Of a stretch of 64,000 nt of DNA, positions 50,301 to 59,300 are shown piece by piece; within the stretch, counting starts at the first letter, position 1; each line of letters starts with the position of its first letter. The notes below the pieces were generated by a model. It searched no databases, was not told where the DNA came from, and saw only the letters and a program-made list of their open reading frames with translations. This stretch comes from Lottia gigantea (Eukaryota > Mollusca > Gastropoda > Lottiidae). The stretch spans positions 62,001 to 126,000 of the forward strand of contig NW_008710145.1 of assembly GCF_000327385.1 (NCBI RefSeq). Reading direction: 5' to 3'. Position numbers and translations under genes: made by a program.

Positions 50301-53300
50301 CCACTTTTGACCTTTACCATTGATGACCTTGACCTTTGTAAGATCGAAGGTCATGGACCATGGCTAAAGATTAGTACCTTCATATTTGATGTTCATCGTC
50401 AACTTCCAGTTTTATAATGTTTGTATTTTCAAAGTTTGATGACTCATATCTAGTGACGTTGACCTTAAATGACCTTGCCCTTAACATTATAAAAGGTCAT
50501 TGACCTTAGAAATCTAATCATACTTTCATATTTTTTGTCTGGCTTCAACTTCCGCTTTCACAACCTTCCAAAAAAGCGAAATTTTCTAAATTTTTTACTG
50601 ATTTAGCATGTGACCTAATTGGCTAAGAACGTTGATTTTTTCAGATTCTCTAGCAAATTGGCTCAAGAGCAAAGTCCCACTCAGTATCACGAGTGGTTCT
50701 AGTTTTGGTATTGGTTCAAGCTTTTAGCAAAAATATTTACTGCTTGATTACATTTAACAATCAATCTGTTTATCGTTACAATTTACAGCAAAATATTTGT
50801 TTTTCCATCAATGATATTAGAATTACACAAAACAGAAATGTGCAATGATTACAAGTAATTCTATAGTGAATATGATATGATAGAAGTCTTCATAACCAGT
50901 AGCATATTTAGAGGGAGGGCCAATGACCCATGGCCTCCCCCTCAAGCCTATGATAGGTCTTGTTTTTTAAGTAAAATCAAGTCCTCTAAATGATAAAAAT
51001 TCATCTGAGGCCATCTGGAATCCATTGGTTTCTGAGAGCCCCCATATTCTTGGCCATCCTCATTTTTTGGCCCCCTTCTCAGAAATTTTGTAGATATTAC
51101 CCCTGTTCATAACCATGAGTCCATGACAGCCTGAAGTTTTGCGGAATACAGATTCTGAGAATGTTTAGTACAGGGGTTTTCAGCCTTTTATCTATCTTTT
51201 TGGGTCATTGCCCCTATAAATCCTTCCTGTTTTCTCTAAGGTTTTCCCTGCAAGAGACTGTATCATAATTGTCCAAAAATAATTATCATAGACAGTAAAG
51301 TGCCTCATTACCCTCCAAAAATATCCTGGGATAATTACCCCAGGTTGAAAACCCCAGGTCAAGTAAAAGGAGAAATCCTTTTGGTAATGGATTTCATTTA
51401 TTAAATGACAACTTTAAAGCAGAATACTCCTTTAAAGCACCTGATCCATCTTTTTCCTTCACCTTCACAGTCAGATGACTATTTTGTATCATAGAAGTTG
51501 AATAATGAAATTGAGGTTGCCTTTGAAAGGAGTCATTTCATGGGTATTTACATTGCTATCAACCTTATTTGTCTAAACCTGTTTCTATGTCAATGTGACA
51601 TGAGACCAAAACTGACACGAAGCCAAACTACTAAACTAGGTGACTATTTAAATTAAAACCACCAAATTTTTTATTGATTTGTATTTGTAAATTATCAATA
51701 CCAAGAACAGTCTGACATTCAAATTCAAAAATAATTTCCTCCAGAAACCAAGATTTATAGAACGTGACTTAAGCAAACAAAATGTTGAAAGAAAAACTTT
51801 AGAAAAGCCTAAAAGAATGAGAAGGTTGAAAAATCCAATATTCACTGTTTTTAAGCAGGATGAAGAAAACCAGAAAATCTTTCATTTGAAAATGAGTTAA
51901 TCTTTAAAAATGTTTTAGTTTAGTTTGAAATCTCTTTCAAACAGAAATGTATCAAAGACAAAATGCATGGAGGAAGACCCAATGATGAAATGTAAATTAA
52001 GTCTATTTGTTCAATTGATTTAGAGTAGGAGCCCAGAGCCGCAGCAGGTTGGTGTCATGGTTCCTTCGACAGAGTCAGAAACACCTAGACACTCCGACAT
52101 GACATTTGAGACTTGATATTCGCGAATTGAAAAGCACATTTTTATCACGCAGGGTGCAATAACAAGTTGGAATGTTTTTATTAGGTATGAAGATATGAAA
52201 CAATAAATAAAGCAGTTCTACCCCTTAAATCTTGTCGTGTTCCAGACCCATCCCTGTGCAACCCACCATTTTGATGACGTAGCTAATTGTTGTAAATCCT
52301 AAGATACGACCAAAGTTGCAACTCTATTTATTTTGTGAAATCCATCGTAAGTTTTACGAACCACTTACAATCAGTTTAAGTTTATTTTTTCTTTACCATG
52401 TGGACAGCGTTGCGGTAATAATTGTCATCATCACATACACTGCAGTAGAACTCATAGGCCCAAGTGTATCAATGTACACAGTGTCACACAATGGTCAAAG
52501 GTCATATTTCTGACTTTCTGTTGAATCGATAAAGGTGAGTTTTGTAGTTATTGACGTATAAATGAGAAACCGCTACACCAATTCCGCTCAAACTTTTATT
52601 AGGTAAGCACGTGATTTTAATATCAAGTGATTTTGGTCTTTATTGGGTCTTTAATTATCTAAGACAGGTAGGTGACTGTCTTAAGGATGTTGACTGGTCT
52701 ATTGTGTGTTATGAAAATAGGGAATATGAAAAATTGATTTCTTGAGACTGGTTGCGTATTTTATCAAGATTTGGGGTCCTTCCCTTCAGTTTGAAGTTGA
52801 TTTTATGTCCTTCAGAATTTTTTCGATGTTTTGACAGCCTTTCAGACATGTCATGTAAATTGGATGTTTCAAACCTTCAACAAATGATTAAAAAAAGATG
52901 AATGGATCAATCTCTGTCAAACTTGACGTATCAGAAGACAATTATAATGCGAAGAATATAATGTTTTGTTTTTAAATTTCTAATTATTTGTCTTGGTAGT
53001 AACCATCGAAATGTAAAAAATTAAGAGAAAACTGGAAAATTTTTCCAGGTATTGAACTAAGTGAAATTTTCTTTGATATGGAATAAGCAATTTATCTAAC
53101 AATACCAAGATTGTCGATTGTCGACAAGACCAAGATTGTCGACATAATAAACGGCTAAATAATTGTATGTCAACTAATTGAAATTTCAGCGAAAACTAAC
53201 CAGATACATAAATTCTTATATTTATTTCCTTTCTACATTGCTCAAATATACAGTAATAACAATTATCTGCATTCTGGACCCAAAAGTAGTTAATTAATTA

Positions 53301-56300
53301 ACGGTTGTGTTAAGCAGATTTCACTGTCTTGCTTTATTATCATATGGCCATAAACACAGTGTCACACAACCTCAAACTATTCCCTTTGTTGACAAATACC
53401 ACTTATTTATTTTTGTTTTTTTATTCAGTGTTCCATTCTGTGGTATTTTGTTTGGTTTATTATTGGTTTCTAAAGCTACTCTAACTCAGTTCAGTGTCCC
53501 AAAAAATGAAATTGCTATGCTTTTGTTCAGGTCCAAATCCCTTGTTTAGACTCTCGCCACATGCAATGACGTAAATTTATCCAGAAAGTCTTTCCGTTTC
53601 TAAAAATAACTTTTACTAAATCACTAATATCTCGGGTACCAAAAGAAACTGGTTCAAAATTTTTTTCACACAACCATCTTTACATTTGTGAATACAACAT
53701 AGCAACAGGCCTGTTCATGACAAGTCTTTTTCTCAAAGGCTAGCCCAGGCAACAGCCTTAAAGTGGGAACAAAGAAGACAAATATGCTTGACTACAATAA
53801 AGCCTGCAAAAAAAGAGAAATGACTGTTACACCCTTATTAGAACATTAGGCCAAGAGACAGGTTAGATTTATTGAACTATTTCTAGGACAGATGCTAGAA
53901 AATGTTATGCTTACATCTGCTTATCCTAAGGATTACAACTTATATTAGGTTTGATTCACAAGAATTTTTTCAGATATATATTTTCTCCTTTTGGTCTACT
54001 TTATCAAATGAATGATCAAACTTAGGGAGGAAGGCAATAAAAAAAAAAAAATTAGCTTTATATGCAAATATTTTACATTATGACAAGACAGACACTATTT
54101 GAGTCATTTTAAACAGTGAAATGACAAGGCTGTACAAATAGACCCTGATGTGACGTCATAAAAGTGTAAGATTAGTTATTTCTACCTAAGAAATGACCAT
54201 GTGATTTCAAGAATTTAAACAATCTGATTTGGATCCTATTTTGAACCAGATACAGACCCATAAAACATCCATTACAAAAACAGACTTGAGTGATAACTTT
54301 TCTAAGATTTGCTTAAGTCGATTCTTGATCCATCTTAAGTTCATGTCTTAGCTGAGACAAATCTTAAGACTTAAGTTCAAACTTAAGTTCTTTTCTTGAT
54401 TCTGGGCCCTGGAATATCGAGCCACAATCTAGAAGCATGTGTTATAACACATCCTTGAAAGAATTCCAACATAAAACAATCTGTAAGAATTTGATTTCAA
54501 TGTCTAGATATTAAACTGCTTAAGCCATGGTTTTAGTGTCAATAAGCCAGGGGCAATCAATGGATTTAATATAATAACAGTGTTATTTCTTTTTATTATA
54601 TATCACATCAGTTGATACCATTATTCCATTATTTATTGTCTAGCTATTCTTATTTGCAATTAGGTCTATTGTAACTCTTAGACAAATTACTGAATACCAG
54701 TATATTTCTTAGAATGAACTGTTCTTTCTTATCCAGTCTAGAAAATATTTAGGGATTGAAGACAAAGATTATGAGCAGACAAAGGGAAAGCCACAGTTAT
54801 CATGGATAAGAAAGAGTACCAAGAAACTGACACCGAACTACTTAGTGATGCGAAAACTTACAGAAGACTCCGCAAAAACCCAACGAGCATATACAAAGAC
54901 AGGTTGGACAAGAAGTTAAACGAACTTGAATCCAGTAACCAAATTACCAATCAACTTAAATTTAAACTGAGATCAAGCCGTCACCCACGTTCCCCATATG
55001 CCAGAGCAACAATTAAAATCCACAAAAACCCCATCAAGACTCGGCTACTCATATGCTCTCGGGATTCTGTCTTCTATAACATCGCCCAACATCTTAGCAG
55101 AATCTTGGCACCTTTGGGGAAAACAGCTAACTCATTCATTAAAGACTCAGAACTTTACATGGATAGAAACAAGTGCATATGATCCACCGAATTCAACATT
55201 CACTGATCACATGGACAACAGGTGTTTATAGTATTCTTTGATCTTTCTTCGCTCTCAATGCCTCTTGTTTCCATTCAGAATATACTCATAAAATTAATCA
55301 GTGGTGTTACAAATTAACGGGATCTTTTTGTTTTCAGTCACCTAATCTTATAATTAGTTTATTCAAGTAGCTTTGGAGTACTGTGAATAATAGATTTACA
55401 AAAACTCTACTACTGTCCTCAATTCTGTGTTCAGAACTTTTTTCCCGCTCAATTATTTAGGCGCGTAAATACCACAAGGATTCTGTAAGCTATTGTGAGA
55501 GTATTTGTTTCTCATTTACCATGTGTATTGTGATGAATAATTTGCGAAAATCGAAGGATAATATTAAAACCCTGTATATCTGTTAAGCTATTCAAATTCA
55601 TACAATACATGACAACAATTTCAGACAGCATGACATTCGTTGTTCTTACTATAAAAGCCATACAAATTATATTTTGTTACCGCCGTAGAACGTTTCTCTT
55701 TAATAATATTAAAATAACACATTAATATACCTATTTCAGTTTAGTAATTTCAAATATATTAATACAAAATATTTATAAGATACTTAGATCTTATAAACAT
55801 AACAACATGGCAATGAAAGAAGACAAAATGACCGATCCTCAACATCGATTCATGGTAATTTCAAAGGGAAAAAAACACTCAAAATTTAATTCACTGTGTA
55901 TAGTGTGCACCCCTTCTGACATTGGTAATTTTAAATAAGAAATTGAGAAGTATAATAACTTCCTGCCCATAATTTATAATAGAGCAAAAAATTTCTTGCC
56001 AATATATATGTACTATAGTATATCTTGTTTCATATTGATAATATTTTTGGATTTCTGTATGAAAGGAAAGAGTTTGTCACATCTTTCAGTTTATAATATA
56101 GATTTTACATCATACAAAGAAAAGAGAAAGGTGATTAGGTATAAAAACATTCTTCATTTCCTGTTTTTTTGGGGTCGATATTAAGCAAGAATTATTGTTT
56201 ATAAGTTTCACTTCCTTCACATTGACCAACTCATCTCAGATAAACCACTTCTACTGAAAATTGTTAAGTAAAACTGGCTCTAAGTTTTATTGCTGAATGC

Positions 56301-59300
56301 GCTGTTTACAAATTCCTTTATCCTCCATCACAAATTTGCATATTAATGACAACTCGCAATGCAAAAGACTACTTTTTAGACTAGTAAGAAAAGAAACAGA
56401 TCAGAAAGACCAGTATGCCTCCTAATGTCGAAGGAGATAAAGCTGAGGCCATACCAAAATAATATTCTGTTCGTCGGGAATTCCGTACCCGATTTTCCGT
56501 TATCAAAATTTTATTTTCAAAATTAAAAAATAATATTCCGTATGTATCAAAAGAGCTCCCATATGTAAAATTTTGAAAAAAGAATTTTTAATTTTTAAAA
56601 AAAAATTATATTGCCCATATGTCCGTACCTCTAAATTGATCAGATAACATGATTGTTTAGCTCTCATTTTTAGTTTCATTTTTATTTCTCTAAGCCTAAA
56701 ATTTGGTAGCAGGAGTAACAAATTGCGCCCTCTATTTCTGTTTGTCAGTTTGTGGACATCGTGCGACAATTATAGAAGAACATGTTCCCGCTGTTAAAAG
56801 AGTGAGTTCGTACAGTAGTTTAGGCCCTTCGCTGAAGCAAGAACGTTTTCTCGACGACCGAACGCATCGAAATTCCGGAAGTTGATAATTATCAGAAATA
56901 GGCATGGCCGATGCAGTGCTAGAATTAATATTTGTATTTGTCTTTTTTACCAAAATGATTTTAGTAATCAAAATTAGGTCACACCAGAAACTTATTTTGC
57001 CAAACATGGCGTTTGATGTTGAGCCTGAAAACACTTTTAAAGATGTTTATGATCTGGCATCTGCAGGAATTCAATCGTGCATATCACAGATCCCAGAAAA
57101 AGTGTACATCAAGGACAATATGGAAAAATCATGCGGTGTCTTAGTTACACTTTCGTTGAAAATTTCTCTGTGTGATGAACTGAAATCCAAGTTTGTGGAC
57201 TTTTTAATTAACTTGCCTTCTCATTCTTCGTCTGCAGAACCTGTTTGTAATACTTCCAAAAGTGATAAAAATGTGTTCGATTTTATGATGGCATCAAGAA
57301 AGACATTAATGTTTCCTGAAAAACCTACACCACCAGTCTTTGACAAAACCTTAACTGGACCTCAAAAACTATTTTGTGATGTGCTAGATTGGTGCAAAAC
57401 AATTGATGATGGCTGGTCAAAAGACCAGTTAATCTGTGCAAAAGAAATTTTGTGGAAGATTACAAATAAATACTATTAATTGTTATTTTATCTGAATACA
57501 TTCAAAATGATCCATGCTGGAAATGGTACGAAGGGACTTTTTTTTTTTTTAAAATTAAAAATTATTATATTGCAGCAACCAAATCAATGATTACTAACTT
57601 TTAGACATTTTTTTTTTAAAATTAAAAAAAAAATTTCGTTCGCTCGTACCTTTTTTTTTTCAAGAAATCCTGAAGAACAGAAAATTATTTTGGTATGGCC
57701 TGACTTTTGTTTTTCGAATTACTTGCGTCAGATAAACTTTTGAATATATAATATGTGATTTTGTCAAATGGTTGAAAACTGCAAATAGTAGAAGCTTAGA
57801 TAAAATGTTACCTTGCATAATTTGAAGTAGCCAAAAAACAACATTGTTTTTTTTCTTAGTTTTCTATATTTAACAATGCAAACATTAACACCACCAAAGA
57901 AATTTAAAGCTCTTAACAAAGATTGACCATATATAGATTTGAGCAAGCAATCACATGCCAACAAGTTGTTTGAATAGTAGTAAAAATTACCATAATTGAA
58001 ATTTACGTTTGAAGGAGAAATCAACAATATTGTACCAGTCATTTCTTGAAATAAATCATTGATACAGTTTTAGGTACAAACTGACTTTTCTGATATAATC
58101 AAACTCTGTTGAGGAATTTCATCAAATAGAATTAAATCTCCACACGTACTTGAATATCTGACATTTTACATAATAAAAACATTTATACGGAAAAGATTTT
58201 TCTTTAAGATTTGAAAGTAGTTTCATGCCTCAGGTTTTTCCCAAATTGTACCTTAATTGTGGCAATAATTTTAGATCAATCTTACCTAAAATCATACTTT
58301 CTTTCATTCCTATTGAGAGGCACTTCTGTAATCTGCAACAAGGACAAAACCTTCTTGTACGCACATCAATGATACAATTACCTTTAAAAAGGCACTTCAT
58401 TTTCTGAAATTAGAATATCACAGAACACTTCATGCAGTTTCCATTTTAACGTGATTTAATTAATGGCACCAAAAGTTCTACCTAAAATTAAAATGAAAAT
58501 TGGTCAATTGCATGCACTTTAAGACGCTTCTTAACTGATCAATTAGGTTCTAATTAAAACTCATTGGAAATAAATTAGCTTTTTTGTTTTCTTCCAATAT
58601 CATCAAAAATGTTGTACATTCATGTAAATCCTTTGAAAAAGTTCAAATATGAATCAGTGTCAAACTCAAACCTGTCCATTTTCATTACAACATACATCTA
58701 TGAATTGTAATCATAGATCTTTAAATATGAAATTTTATGATAAAATGCACAGTTTCAGACAGCCATACTTAAAATAAACTTGAAAACGCAACACACACAC
58801 TTTGTGTCGTTGAATTATTATAAGGTAAATTAAGGTAAAGAGAATTCTAAAAATTCAAATATGAGTGGCTTAGCAACTAATTCTTAAACAAAATACTGCC
58901 TTACAAGTCTAATGCTTGGAGAATTACAAATGAAACAATGTAGTTAACATTATGAATGTTCAACTCATCATATAGAAACCTTCAAGTCTAATTATGTCAG
59001 TCTGATAAGAAGACACATTTGTCCTTGTGAAACATTGAAAACAAGATTTTTATGTAACAATAACCTGAAAAAAACCTGTGTTATTTTAAAATGAAATATT
59101 GAAAAAAACTGAAATTGAGAATATTGTTACAAATTAAAACGCGTACACGAGTTGACATACTGACTATTTTCACTTGAAAGAATCATTATATCATTATAAT
59201 TCCTCTAAGATTTTCAAAGATATATTTTCATTAAAAATATAACAGTACCAGCGCCCTCCAGCTCAAATTTTAATAACATTTTATAACTCAATAATAACAA

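Larger units (their letters stand above)
48096..50702 (+). mobile_element. Helentron-like element with nuclear-receptor half-site arrays
   Basis: The left terminus GTGGGACTTTGCT (48096-48108) is matched by the inverted AGCAAAGTCCCAC at 50668-50680. Next come a stem-loop, CCACTC/GAGTGG with an 8-base loop (677-696), and the final TTCTAG at 50702. Motif, body, inverse motif, hairpin, end is the asymmetric layout of Helitron/Helentron elements, and CTAG also fits the CTRR end of canonical Helitrons. A perfect hairpin with 10-bp arms occupies 48098-48121. The body holds about four diverged repeats of a segment rich in TGACCT/AGGTCA words. There is no Rep/helicase ORF, so the element is non-autonomous. 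Confidence 0.65.
47386..58285 (-). other. Receptor B intron 2 (10,900 bp), transposon-rich
   Basis: GT...AG intron separating the second zinc finger from the hinge/LBD. It contains, in window order, a Helentron-like element, a hAT-type MITE, a possible CpG-rich promoter-like patch, a Penelope-like RT fragment and a 1.25-kb terminal-inverted-repeat element. The remaining sequence (47.4-48.1, 51.1-52.0, 52.6-54.3, 55.2-56.4 and 57.7-58.3 kb) shows no gene. Confidence 0.8.

Noticed and set aside
48294-50417. Short ORFs within the 48-51 kb element
   Set aside because: They follow the repeated TGACCTTGACC segments, change frame from unit to unit and encode no Rep or helicase motifs.
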